A model generated the notes under the pieces. That model saw only the letters and a list, made by a program, of their open reading frames with translations, was not told where the DNA came from and did not search any database. Positions 7,490 through 15,367 of a stretch of DNA of 18,173 nt are shown here, in pieces. The stretch's first letter is position 1. Every line of letters begins with the position of its first letter. The stretch is from assembly GCA_012512055.1 (NCBI GenBank), contig JAAZEW010000058.1, positions 1 to 18,173 on the forward strand, in the 5' to 3' direction. A program made the translations under genes and the position numbers. This DNA comes from Bacillota bacterium. GTDB taxonomy: Bacteria > Bacillota_G > SHA-98 > UBA4971.

Positions 7490-7532
7490 TAGCTGCGATG
7501 ATTCCAGAAATGGCTGCTACAAGCGATACCAT

Positions 7533-7548
7533 AACGAATGCAAGCGTT
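7533..7548. promoter_or_regulatory. Second possible LacI-family operator
   Basis: AACGAATGCAAGCGTT is an imperfect palindrome (six of eight pairs) with AACG/CGTT ends and a central TGCA, 23 bases before the GTG start of the LacI-family gene. It is weaker than the 7471-7484 palindrome; the pair could allow looping or cooperative binding. Confidence 0.25.
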
Positions 7549-7570
7549 TGATATGCTAGGAGAGATTTCA

Positions 7571-8632
7571 GTGAGGCCAACACTTCAGGATATGGCAAGC
7601 ATCTTGAATTTGTCCAAGTCCACAGTATCACGGGCTTTGGCGGGAGATCCCCGTGTCGCAGAGGCTACCCGTAACCGCGTTGTAGCCCTGGCTGAACGGA
7701 TTGGCTATCGGCCTAACCCTATTGCGCAAGGCCTTGCTACCCGGAGGACAAACATCATAGGCCTGGCGGTGCCGTGCGCGCCCAGGTCGCTTTCTGATCC
7801 ATTTTACTTGGAGTTTCTGGGTGCAGCAGGGGATACTGCAATGAGATACGGGTACAGCCTTTTGCTTTCCGCAGCAGACGGTGATGGGGCGGACGAGTAT
7901 CACTCGCATATGGAACTTGCTCACTCAGCACGTATTGACGGAATGATTCTTACTGAACCGAAGATTTCCGATGAGCGCGTAGGGATACTCCGAAAAATGG
8001 GTTTGCCTTTTGTGTTTCTTGGGATGGTTCAAGATCCCGATGTGTCATGGGTGAGCGGAGAGAACACAAGAGGTGCGGCTGACGCCGTGACTCGCCTCAT
8101 TGATCTGGGACATAAGAAGATAGCCTGTGTAACAGGACCTGCTGACCAGACTGCCTCGGAAACCAGGTTCAAAGGGTACAAAGAAGCTTTGTCGGAAGCC
8201 GGCATACCCATAAATCTTAACATAGTGGCTTCCGGCGATTTCACGCAAATCGGCGGATATCAAGCCATGAAGTCCATTCTCCGACATGACAGTGACATCT
8301 CTGCCGTGTTTGCATCCAATGATGTCATGGCTTTTGGTGTGATGCGAGCTTTACGCGAAGCAGGGCTTGTAATACCTGACGATATCTCAGTTTTGGGTTT
8401 TGACGGGATACCTCTTACTCAGTATGTTGACCCGCAGCTTGCCACTGTGAGGCAGCCCATCTCAGAACTGGGAAGTACCATTGTTGAAGTACTGGTTGAG
8501 CAAATGAACGGGAAGAGCTTATGCCCAATTCATAGAGTGTTGGACGTAAAGTATCAGCCTGGCGGGTCTGTCGCGCCGCCGTCTTACCAGGGAGCTGGGG
8601 AAGCTTCTTCCAGTGCAGAGGGTGGCGAATAA
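7571..8632 (+). CDS. LacI-family transcriptional regulator
   Basis: DNA-binding sugar-responsive regulator, 353 aa. N-terminal LacI helix-turn-helix at about residues 3-25 (TLQDMASILNLSKSTVSRALAG) with the hinge helix region YRPNPIAQGLATRR, then a periplasmic-binding-protein-like effector domain (IIGLAVP ... ISVLGFDGIPLTQYVDPQLATVRQP). GTG 7571 is chosen because AGGAG (7558-7562) precedes it by 8 bases and the HTH then begins at residue 3 as in the family; an in-frame ATG at 7538 has no ribosome binding site and would add 11 residues. It sits ahead of a sugar ABC importer and a TreT-like enzyme, so the effector is probably trehalose or a derivative. Palindromes upstream suggest autoregulation. 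Confidence 0.93.
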   Translation: MRPTLQDMASILNLSKSTVSRALAGDPRVAEATRNRVVALAERIGYRPNPIAQGLATRRTNIIGLAVPCAPRSLSDPFYLEFLGAAGDTAMRYGYSLLLSAADGDGADEYHSHMELAHSARIDGMILTEPKISDERVGILRKMGLPFVFLGMVQDPDVSWVSGENTRGAADAVTRLIDLGHKKIACVTGPADQTASETRFKGYKEALSEAGIPINLNIVASGDFTQIGGYQAMKSILRHDSDISAVFASNDVMAFGVMRALREAGLVIPDDISVLGFDGIPLTQYVDPQLATVRQPISELGSTIVEVLVEQMNGKSLCPIHRVLDVKYQPGGSVAPPSYQGAGEASSSAEGGE

Positions 8633-8735
8633 GTATCAGTTCATTAGTTTTCGCTCGTTTTCCGATTGTCCTGGGTGGCCCTGCACGGTACGTACACTTT
8701 CTGAAACCAGTGATTACTTATGGTGATCTATTTAG

Positions 8736-8751
8736 CATAGTCTGCGCTATG
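8736..8751. promoter_or_regulatory. Inverted CATAG/CTATG repeat before the sugar operon
   Basis: In the 262-base gap before the binding-protein gene, CATAG (8736-8740) and CTATG (8747-8751) are inverted, with another CATAG at 8772. The gap also has an unused AAGGAGGTGA at 8787-8796. I could not find a convincing promoter or a copy of the CAACCGGTTG operator here. Regulatory meaning is uncertain. Confidence 0.2.
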
Positions 8752-8894
8752 TGCCGGTGATGCTAATGTCCCATAGCATTCAAACAAGGAGGTGACTGCC
8801 GGCGAGTATCACTGCAGCGCACTGTTGGGAATAAACAGGACTTTGTCAGCGTGCCAATGGAATTTTAGGAGACTGCTGAAACGGAGGGATTCTC

Positions 8895-10082
8895 GTGAGG
8901 CGAAAGATACTTATCGTGTTCCTTGTTGCTTTAGTTGCCATGTGCAGCGTACCAGGAGTAGCCGCTGAGAAGAAACTTACCGTGATAAGCGGCTGGTCAG
9001 GACCGGAAATGGATGCGTTTATGCCGGTTCTTGAGGCTTTCCGGAAGGAAACAGGTATTAAGGTTGAGTACCAGATCTACCGAGCAGAAGACTTGGCAGT
9101 TTTGCTTCCTGCTCAATTTGATGCGAAAACAGCACCTGCCGATGTCATTTTCATGTGGGCATGGTTTATAGCAAAGCATGCTGAGGACGGACACGTCCTC
9201 GATATGACCGGATACTTGAACGAAGCTGACTTTGTCCCAGGGGCCTTGGATCCAGTTAAGAGCGGTGGCAAACTGTATGGCGGAGTGTATACAGGCAAAG
9301 TGAAACCCGGGTTCTGGTATCGCAAGTCATTCTTCGAGAAGCATGGACTGTCAGTGCCGAAAACCTGGACCGAATTCACGGCGCTATGCAGCAAAATACA
9401 GAGGATTTCCGGAATCAAAGCTGCGATTGCCAGCGGAAACGGAGTCGGCTGGCCGCTTTCAGACATTACTGAGCACTTTATTGCCAGTTACGCCGGGCCT
9501 GATGTGACCCATGCGCTAATCGACAAGAAGATATCATGGCAAGACCCGGTGGTTGCTTCCGTGTTCAAGGATAAGCTTGTCCCCCTTCTCAAGGCAGGCT
9601 ACTTCAGCGAGCCGATAGAGTGGACCATGGCTCTCGATCTTTGGTGGGGCGGGGAGTACGGCCTGTTCTTCATGGGAAGCTGGATTACAGGCATGGTAGA
9701 CGACCCGGATGACCTGGGCGTATTCTCGTTGCCTGAGTGCAAAGGCATCGTGTTCGCACCTGACTATGCCTTTGCTCCCGCTTACACCAAGTATCCTGAA
9801 GACGCCAAGCGTCTCCTGGCGTTCCTTTCCACGAAGGGACAGGAGATCCAGGTGACTACAGGCGGTCACATCTCTACATATGCAAAGGTTCCCCTAAGCG
9901 TATACCCGGCTGTTGATCGGGAAGTTGCTGCACTTCTTGAAGGTGTTGTTGCACTGCCTGACTTAGATGACACCATAGGCGGCGAATGGCAGCCTGCTTT
10001 CTGGGATCAGCTTAAGCTGCTTTGGGTAAGCCCGGGGAGAGTAGACGAAGTCATAGAGACACTTCAGCGTAAGGCCGAGTAG
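8895..10082 (+). CDS. Extracellular sugar-binding protein of an ABC importer (family 1)
   Basis: Captures the sugar outside the membrane and hands it to the two permeases encoded next. 395 aa; Sec signal peptide at residues 1-24 (positively charged RRK, hydrophobic ILIVFLVALVAM, cleavage after VPGVAA). There is no good lipobox (VAMC has Met before Cys), so it may be anchored differently or be released. The mature part has the MalE-like layout: LTVISGWSGPEMDAFMPVLEAFRKETGIKVEYQ, PADVIFMWAW, YGGVYTGKVKPGFWYRKSFFEKHGL and a late ALDLWWGGEYGLFFMGSWI. The many Trp and Tyr residues fit sugar stacking. GTG 8895 follows GGAGGG at 8883-8888. First gene of the importer operon; a hairpin separates it from the permeases. 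Confidence 0.92.
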   Translation: MRRKILIVFLVALVAMCSVPGVAAEKKLTVISGWSGPEMDAFMPVLEAFRKETGIKVEYQIYRAEDLAVLLPAQFDAKTAPADVIFMWAWFIAKHAEDGHVLDMTGYLNEADFVPGALDPVKSGGKLYGGVYTGKVKPGFWYRKSFFEKHGLSVPKTWTEFTALCSKIQRISGIKAAIASGNGVGWPLSDITEHFIASYAGPDVTHALIDKKISWQDPVVASVFKDKLVPLLKAGYFSEPIEWTMALDLWWGGEYGLFFMGSWITGMVDDPDDLGVFSLPECKGIVFAPDYAFAPAYTKYPEDAKRLLAFLSTKGQEIQVTTGGHISTYAKVPLSVYPAVDREVAALLEGVVALPDLDDTIGGEWQPAFWDQLKLLWVSPGRVDEVIETLQRKAE

Positions 10083-10097
10083 CGACAGGTAAATGCG

Positions 10098-10138
10098 CTC
10101 CGGGGCGATGCCTTGGGTACAACGGTGCCGCCTCGGAG
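10098..10138 (+). other. Intercistronic hairpin between binding-protein and permease genes
   Basis: CTCCGGGGCG (10098-10107) pairs with CGCCTCGGAG (10129-10138) with one G-T wobble, and the 21-base loop has some further pairing. No T run follows, so full termination is unlikely. Both arms closely match the arms of the terminator at 17107-17141. Hairpins between malE and malF in enteric bacteria stabilise the upstream message and give excess binding protein; a similar role is inferred here. Confidence 0.65.
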
Positions 10139-10181
10139 TGCCCCAGTGCCGGTTCCAGGAACCTGTCCGGGAGGTGATAGC

Positions 10182-11057
10182 GTGGGGCAGACTCGAGGCA
10201 GGATCTTTTTTTTCTTGCCCGCACTGATTTTGCTGGCAGCTTTTGTGGTTTACCCTGTGATAAACACAGTATGCTTAAGTTTTCAGACCCAGGAGGGCAA
10301 ATTCTCATTCTTCAAGAACTATGCTGAAATACTCTCCGAACCTGAAATAGTTGATTTGCGGGGGTTTAAGAGAGGATTTCCGTACGGGGCCCTGATTCAC
10401 AACATTATGTGGATTGTGATTCACTTGCCGCTGACCGTTATGTTAGGCTTGATTCTTGCCGTGATACTCAGGGATGTCAAGGGAGGCCCAATAATCAAGT
10501 CCATCATTTTTCTCGGGATGGTCACTCCTATGGTTGTCGGTGGTATTATCTTGAGATTTCTGTTTGACGGAAGCGTCGGGATTCTCCCTTCATTCCTCAG
10601 TTTGTTTGGTGTCGCAAGGCGAACGTTGACCGCTCACCCTGATACTGCTTTGTTTGCGCTGATACTCGGGTCGCTTTGGTTATGGACCCCGTTTAGCATG
10701 GTCTTATACTCGGCGGGGCTTGAAACCATTCCTGAATACGTTTATGAAGCTGCCGTAATCGACGGCGCCTCGCCGTTACGGATTTTCTTCCTGATTACCG
10801 TGCCTCTCTTAAAGCCTGTTACCGGTGTTGTGATAACTATGACTTTCCTTTGGGTCCTGAAGATCTTCGATATTGTCTATGTTGCGACAATGGGTGGGCC
10901 CGGAGGCGCATCTAATGTATTGGCCTTGCAGATGTACATGTATGCGTTCCGTCAGTTCAACGCAAATGCAGCGGCGGTTGTGGCTACATTCCTCATGATA
11001 GTTGCGCTTATTGTATCGATTCCTACATTCAGGGCCTTAAGGGGGGATGAGTCTTGA
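10182..11057 (+). CDS. Sugar ABC transporter permease, MalF/UgpA-like
   Basis: Membrane permease, 291 aa, with about six transmembrane helices starting at IFFFLPALILLAAFVVYPVI. The ATPase-docking EAA loop is clear: EYVYEAAVIDGASPLRIFFL followed by ITVPLLKP. GTG 10182 is chosen because GGAGG at 10170-10174 precedes it by 7 bases and the protein then starts with the usual short Q-R-rich tail; an upstream in-frame TTG at 10113 would add 23 Pro-rich residues and cover the intercistronic hairpin. Its stop overlaps the start of the next permease by four bases (TTGA), so the two are translationally coupled as a heterodimer. No ATPase gene follows, so a shared MsmK/MalK-like ATPase is expected elsewhere. 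Confidence 0.92.
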   Translation: MGQTRGRIFFFLPALILLAAFVVYPVINTVCLSFQTQEGKFSFFKNYAEILSEPEIVDLRGFKRGFPYGALIHNIMWIVIHLPLTVMLGLILAVILRDVKGGPIIKSIIFLGMVTPMVVGGIILRFLFDGSVGILPSFLSLFGVARRTLTAHPDTALFALILGSLWLWTPFSMVLYSAGLETIPEYVYEAAVIDGASPLRIFFLITVPLLKPVTGVVITMTFLWVLKIFDIVYVATMGGPGGASNVLALQMYMYAFRQFNANAAAVVATFLMIVALIVSIPTFRALRGDES

Positions 11058-11896
11058 GAATGGCAGGACAAAAGGCATCCAGGGCCTTCATGCTTCACCT
11101 GGTTGCATGGTTTGTGGCCCTCATCTGGCTGGTTCCGTTCTTAGGCGTGTTCATGGCCTCCATTAGGCCTCTGTCTGAAATCAGTCGCGGGTGGTGGAAG
11201 TTTGCAACTTTCACGCCTACTTTTAAGAACTATCTGGGCGCATGGAATCACCCGGCTGCGCCCATATCCCGTGGGATGATGAACTCTCTCGCGGTTGCGA
11301 TTCCAGGCACGATATTCCCGGTTCTCGCTGCATCAGTCGCAGCATATGGATTTGCCAGGTTTTCGTTCCGCGGCAGGGATTTCCTGTTCATCGTTATAGT
11401 GGCATTGATGACTCTTCCGCAGCAGATGATAGCTGTCCCGCTTTTCCGGATCATGAATAAACTCGGGGCGGTTGATTCTTATACCGGACTCATGGTGGTC
11501 CACTCTGCCTGGGGCATTCCGTGGATTCTCTACTTCATGAGGAACTACTTCAGTGCCTTGCCCATAGAAGTCGAGGAAGCTGCGAAAGTGGACGGGGCAT
11601 CCGACTGGAGGATTTTCCTCCAGATAGTTATGCCAATGGCCCTGCCTGCTGTTGCGTCATCATCAGTGCTGCAATTCATGTGGGTTTGGAGCGATTTCTT
11701 TCTCGCATTGATCCTGATATACTCGCCTTCAAAGCTCCTTGCCACCCAGCGCGTGCCGCTGCTGCGCGGCGTGTACCACGTGGATTGGGGTATTCTCGCC
11801 GCAGGAAGTATCATTGTAATGATTGTGCCTATCATCGTGTTCGTTCTGATGCAGAGGTACTACATTCGAGGCATGGTTGGATGGGTATCAAAGTGA
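11054..11896 (+). CDS. Sugar ABC transporter permease, MalG/UgpE-like
   Basis: Second membrane permease, 280 aa, with about six transmembrane helices. The EAA loop reads EVEEAAKVDGASDWRIFLQ followed by IVMPMALP. The N-terminal helix LVAWFVALIWLVPFLGVFMASIR and the motif MTLPQQMIAVPLF are typical of the MalG branch. TTG 11054 overlaps the previous stop, and the GGGGGG run at 11041-11046 is 7 bases before it; the in-frame ATG at 11060 is a possible alternative. Pairs with the preceding permease to form the channel. Confidence 0.92.
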   Translation: MRMAGQKASRAFMLHLVAWFVALIWLVPFLGVFMASIRPLSEISRGWWKFATFTPTFKNYLGAWNHPAAPISRGMMNSLAVAIPGTIFPVLAASVAAYGFARFSFRGRDFLFIVIVALMTLPQQMIAVPLFRIMNKLGAVDSYTGLMVVHSAWGIPWILYFMRNYFSALPIEVEEAAKVDGASDWRIFLQIVMPMALPAVASSSVLQFMWVWSDFFLALILIYSPSKLLATQRVPLLRGVYHVDWGILAAGSIIVMIVPIIVFVLMQRYYIRGMVGWVSK

Positions 11897-11929
11897 TGAC
11901 AAGAAGAATTCCTTGGGGAGGTACGGCCT

Positions 11930-13186
11930 ATGTTTCGTGAAGTGGAATTACCGGAGAAGTTGCTAAAAGACCAGATGCCATATGCAGGAGAAGAGGCAGT
12001 AAGAGAGATTAGACGACTGGCCCAAGGTATGGAGAACCTGAGAGTGCTCCATGTCAACTCTACTTCCTACGGGGGCGGCGTTGCTGAGCTGCTGTATACG
12101 ATTGTTCCCCTGATGCGTGATGCAGGCCTGGATGCCAGATGGCATTCTATGCACAATGTGCCAATGGAGTTCTTCGAAGTTACGAAGAAGATCCACAATT
12201 CACTGCAAGGCGCAGAGAACCCGTTAACTGATAATGAATGGAAACTGTACGAGGACATTAACATGAAGTTCGCAGAGAGCTTCCCGCCCGGCCCGTGGGA
12301 CGTAGTAGTACTCCACGATCCTCAGCCTCTGGCTACCCTGGCTTTCTTGGACAATATCCCGGAAAGTATGAGGCCTACTGTGGGCCGATGGTTCTGGCGT
12401 TGTCATATTGACCTGTCCACGCCTTTACAGTCTACGTGGCAGGGACTTGCATCTTATGTAAACAGGTTTGACGGCGCGATATTTACAAGCCGGAAATACG
12501 CGCAAGAGGAGGTCAAGATCGCGGTTACGGAAATCACGCCTTCGATAGATCCCACCAGTCCGAAGAACGCGCCTATCCCTGATGAGAAAGGGAGAAAGAT
12601 GATAGCTTCTTTCGGAATTGATCCGGAAAGGCCTCTTATGGTGCAGGTCTCCAGGTTCGATCCATGGAAGGATCCCTTCGGTGTGGTAGACGCCTACCTG
12701 ATTCTTAGGGATAAAAGGCCTGATTTGCAGTTGGCTATGGTAGGTTCAATCGCACACGACGATCCCGAAGGAGTTGAGCTGCTTAGCAAGTTGAAGGAGG
12801 CAGCTCACGACGATCATGACATTCACGTGCTTTCAAATGAAGACGGTGTCGGCGCGCCTGAGGTGGCTGCTTTCCAGCAGTTGGCCGATGTGGTTGTGCA
12901 GAAGTCCATCCGAGAAGGTTTCGGCTTGACGATAACTGAGGCAATGTGGAAGATGCGTCCTGTTGTGGCAGGGGCTGCAACCGGCTGCAAGCTGCAGATT
13001 ACAGACGGTGTAGACGGTTTTATCATCAATACGACACAGGAGTTGAGCGACAGGGTTGATGAGATCTTGGAGAATTCGGATCTTGCCTCAAGACTCGGAA
13101 CGGCGGCCCGCGAGACAGTTAGGCGGAAGTTCCTTTCCACAGGCCATGTCGCAAATTACCTCCGCCTTTTCACTTCGCACGATTAA
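11930..13186 (+). CDS. treT: TreT-like trehalose synthase/cleaving GT4 glycosyltransferase
   Basis: Retaining GT-B glycosyltransferase, 418 aa, closest in motif and length to trehalose glycosyltransferring synthase TreT, which reversibly makes trehalose from an NDP-glucose and glucose. N-terminal domain has HVNSTSYGGGVAELL from residue 40, the acceptor-side loop, and VVLHDPQPLA. C-terminal nucleotide-sugar domain has VQVSRFDPWKDPFGVVDAY and the family E-x7-E pair Glu329/Glu337 in EGFGLTITEAMW. GGGGAGG at 11915-11921 precedes ATG by 8 bases, 33 bases after the permease stop. In Thermococcus and Thermotoga, TreT genes accompany trehalose/maltose ABC importers, so here it probably cleaves imported trehalose. 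A related GT4 trehalose phosphorylase is the main alternative. The last 17 codons are repeated 3.9 kb away, beyond the TRAP cluster. Confidence 0.88.
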   Translation: MFREVELPEKLLKDQMPYAGEEAVREIRRLAQGMENLRVLHVNSTSYGGGVAELLYTIVPLMRDAGLDARWHSMHNVPMEFFEVTKKIHNSLQGAENPLTDNEWKLYEDINMKFAESFPPGPWDVVVLHDPQPLATLAFLDNIPESMRPTVGRWFWRCHIDLSTPLQSTWQGLASYVNRFDGAIFTSRKYAQEEVKIAVTEITPSIDPTSPKNAPIPDEKGRKMIASFGIDPERPLMVQVSRFDPWKDPFGVVDAYLILRDKRPDLQLAMVGSIAHDDPEGVELLSKLKEAAHDDHDIHVLSNEDGVGAPEVAAFQQLADVVVQKSIREGFGLTITEAMWKMRPVVAGAATGCKLQITDGVDGFIINTTQELSDRVDEILENSDLASRLGTAARETVRRKFLSTGHVANYLRLFTSHD

Positions 13187-13264
13187 GATACGGGCCACCG
13201 ACCACGACCGATTTGATTTGGTAGCGGGTACTCCGTGTACCGGGGCGAACACAGCGCCTCGGGG
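13135..13264 (+). repeat. Left copy of the treT-end direct repeat
   Basis: Bases 13135-13191 match 17017-17073 at 54 of 57 positions, including a 32-base exact run (13153-13184). Weaker gapped similarity continues to AGCGCCTCGG (13253-13262). The repeat holds the last codons of treT and the following terminator-like hairpin, but here the outer stem pairs are lost and AAAACCCC replaces the T run. Confidence 0.9.
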
Positions 13265-13293
13265 AAAACCCCTACCTCCCTAATAAGGGGGGG
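13265..13293 (-). terminator. Possible weak terminator of the TRAP/dipeptidase operon
   Basis: Read on the minus strand, a run of seven C pairs with GGGG around an inner CCCT-TATT-AGGG hairpin with a bulge, then TTTT (complement of 13265-13268). It lies 18 bases past the dipeptidase stop. The fold is irregular. Confidence 0.3.
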
Positions 13294-13310
13294 CAGGAGT
13301 CATGTGCGAA

Positions 13311-13976
13311 TCATACGGAAATCGCCCTATTAATCCATCTGAGTCTAGGGGAGGTATTGCCATAGATAGCATGTTGTCCTTTATTCTTCACCCAGGCCCA
13401 GTTTTGATTCCCAAAATCAAAATGCCACCATTCGGGAGGATAATTGGTAAATCCTTCATCAGACATTAAATGATATAAAAGCCTCCTGTTGTGAAGGATT
13501 GTCTTTTCTTCTTCTGTAAGTTTTTTATTCTTAGCAAGTTCTTCAAAATACCCGGTATAGGATTTGTCAGTTGTATCATCAAAAGCAGTTCCCATATTAA
13601 GCATTTTACCCTTATCATCAACAATAGTAAGATCTACAGCTCCTCCTGTCAGGTGAGGGGAGGGAGCCCCTGGGTCACTTGAAGGTAAAGCAACAAATTC
13701 CTTTGTTAAATCTATAAGTTCTTCTTCGTCTTTATCGGGCATCTCATTCCTTAATTCTCGATAATATTCACTGAAAAGACTAACTTGGACTCTTTCCGAT
13801 CTCCAAGCATCAAAGATCAGCAACTTATAACCTGCAGGTAGTTTTTCAGCGACATTAATTAAGCGGCGTAGATTTCCTTCTCTGATAAAGCATTCCGGTA
13901 AAGCCCCTTCAATTTTTTGCAGGTAATACTGGGGCCTTACCAATAATTTTCCCGGAATGAGACTAAGAGGGACCAA
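13311..13976 (-). CDS. VanX/DdpX-like D-Ala-D-Ala dipeptidase (M15 family)
   Basis: Zinc dipeptidase that hydrolyses D-alanyl-D-alanine or related dipeptides. Counted from TTG 13976 (221 aa): Arg59 in FDAWR (transition-state Arg), zinc ligands His108 and Asp115 in SPHLTGGAVDLT, catalytic Glu182 and zinc ligand His185 in EWWHFDFG. All are present. No signal peptide is visible, suggesting a cytoplasmic enzyme acting on imported or recycled substrate. The start is uncertain: the frame stays open upstream to the dctM stop and encodes family-like residues (WEQVKNVKIIESGEALVPL), but has no ATG, GTG or TTG. GAGGAGGGG at 14081-14073 precedes an in-frame ATC at 14066 by the ideal spacing. TTG 13976 has its own weaker GGAGA. 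The true gene may be 13311-14066 (251 codons). The C-terminal tail after AIYG may be shaped by the insertion edge. Confidence 0.88.
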   Translation of the reverse strand: MVPLSLIPGKLLVRPQYYLQKIEGALPECFIREGNLRRLINVAEKLPAGYKLLIFDAWRSERVQVSLFSEYYRELRNEMPDKDEEELIDLTKEFVALPSSDPGAPSPHLTGGAVDLTIVDDKGKMLNMGTAFDDTTDKSYTGYFEELAKNKKLTEEEKTILHNRRLLYHLMSDEGFTNYPPEWWHFDFGNQNWAWVKNKGQHAIYGNTSPRLRWINRAISV

Positions 13977-14083
13977 TGCTTCTCCAGATTCAATAATCTT
14001 TACATTTTTAACCTGTTCCCAACTGAAACCGTCATAACTTGGAATGGGCTTATCACACAGACTGATTTTACACCCCTCCTCAA

Positions 14084-15367
14084 TTATAGGTTTAGTATAC
14101 TGGGTAAGGCAGTTACCAGAGGCGGGAAGAAGATCACTAACAGTAAAACAATCATTGAGACACCTACAAAGGGCCAGATATCTTTAAACATCTTTTCCAG
14201 CGGGACTTTTCCTACAGCAGAGATAATATGGACACAAGCTCCCATAGGAGGCGTTATCAAAGCAATTGTTATATTAAGGGTCATGACTATCCCGAAGTGT
14301 ATAGGGTTTATTCCGGCCACCATTGCAACCGGGGCAACTACCGGTGTAAGAAGGATTAGGGCTGCAACCTCTTCCATAAACATTCCAATGACGAAAATTA
14401 TTGCACTGAGAATTAACATTAATACTGTTGGGTTATCACTGACATTCACTAACATCATGGCAAACTTTTGGGGGACCTGTTCCCATTTCAAAAGCCAGCA
14501 TAAGGCTGATGCACCCCCCATGATGACAAAAATAACACTAGTACTTCTCACCGTTTCAAGAATAGCTTCCATAAATGACTTTATAGTGAGTTTTCTGGTA
14601 ATGAAAAAGCCGACTATTGCTACATAGAAGATGGCCAGGGCTCCGGCTTCGGTTGGTGTTACCATGCCAAGAAGAATTCCGCCGATAATAATGAGGGGAG
14701 CAATAAGGGCAGCAATGGAACTTCTTGCAGTTTCAACTATTTCTTTTAGACTCGCCCGCTTACTCGATACAGGATAATCATATTTTGTGGAATAATAATG
14801 ATTCATTATCATGAAAGCTAATCCCAGGACCAAACCGGGGACAATACCACCGGCAAAAAGGGCCCCGATTGGTTGATTCGTCATAGAACCATATAATACC
14901 ATGAAGATACTGGGAGGAATGATTGGGCCAATTAATGAGCTGCCTGCAGTGATGCCGGCTGCATATGACCGATCATAACCTTCTTTTTCCATGGCAGGTA
15001 TTAAGATCGAACCTATGGCAGATGCGTCAGCAGCAGCAGAGCCGTTAATTCCGGCAAATACGATACTGGCAACTACATTCACATGGCCGAGACCACCTCT
15101 GAGGTGCCCCACAAGTACTCGGCAAAAATCAAGTAGTTTGTCAGTTAGAGCGCTTCTGTTCATTAAGTAACCTGTTAAAACAAATAAAGGTATTGCCAGT
15201 AATGTGAAAACATCCATTCCTCCAAAAAATTGCTGTGGTATGACTCGTAGTAGAGATAGATCTCCTAAGTATAAAAATCCCGCAAAAGAAGCAATTAATA
15301 GGGAGATAAATATCGGGATGCCAATTAATAGTAAAAGCAAAAATACTATCAACATCAAGGTGGTCAT
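14084..15367 (-). CDS. dctM: TRAP transporter large permease DctM
   Basis: Large membrane subunit (427 aa, about 12 hydrophobic segments) that uses the Na+ or H+ gradient to move a carboxylate-type solute delivered by DctP. Family motifs seen: FAGINGSAAADASAIGSILIPAM, IPPSIFMVLYG, MVTPTEAGALAIFYV, IFVIGMFMEEVAALILLTPVVAPV and MTLNITIALITPPMG. GAGGAGG precedes the ATG at 15367, which overlaps the dctQ stop by four bases (ATGA). The dipeptidase gene follows directly. Confidence 0.96.
   Translation of the reverse strand: MTTLMLIVFLLLLLIGIPIFISLLIASFAGFLYLGDLSLLRVIPQQFFGGMDVFTLLAIPLFVLTGYLMNRSALTDKLLDFCRVLVGHLRGGLGHVNVVASIVFAGINGSAAADASAIGSILIPAMEKEGYDRSYAAGITAGSSLIGPIIPPSIFMVLYGSMTNQPIGALFAGGIVPGLVLGLAFMIMNHYYSTKYDYPVSSKRASLKEIVETARSSIAALIAPLIIIGGILLGMVTPTEAGALAIFYVAIVGFFITRKLTIKSFMEAILETVRSTSVIFVIMGGASALCWLLKWEQVPQKFAMMLVNVSDNPTVLMLILSAIIFVIGMFMEEVAALILLTPVVAPVAMVAGINPIHFGIVMTLNITIALITPPMGACVHIISAVGKVPLEKMFKDIWPFVGVSMIVLLLVIFFPPLVTALPSILNL

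Noticed and set aside
8792..8962. Small frame beginning at GTG 8792 beside a perfect AAGGAGGTGA
   Set aside because: The GTG is inside the ribosome-binding sequence itself, the frame overlaps the binding-protein start out of frame and the translation looks random. A CTG-started 12-residue leader peptide is conceivable but not supportable.
13311..13976. Vancomycin-resistance (vanHAX) cluster
   Set aside because: Only the VanX-like enzyme is present. No VanH dehydrogenase, VanA/B ligase or VanRS pair is nearby, and the partner genes are a TRAP transporter.
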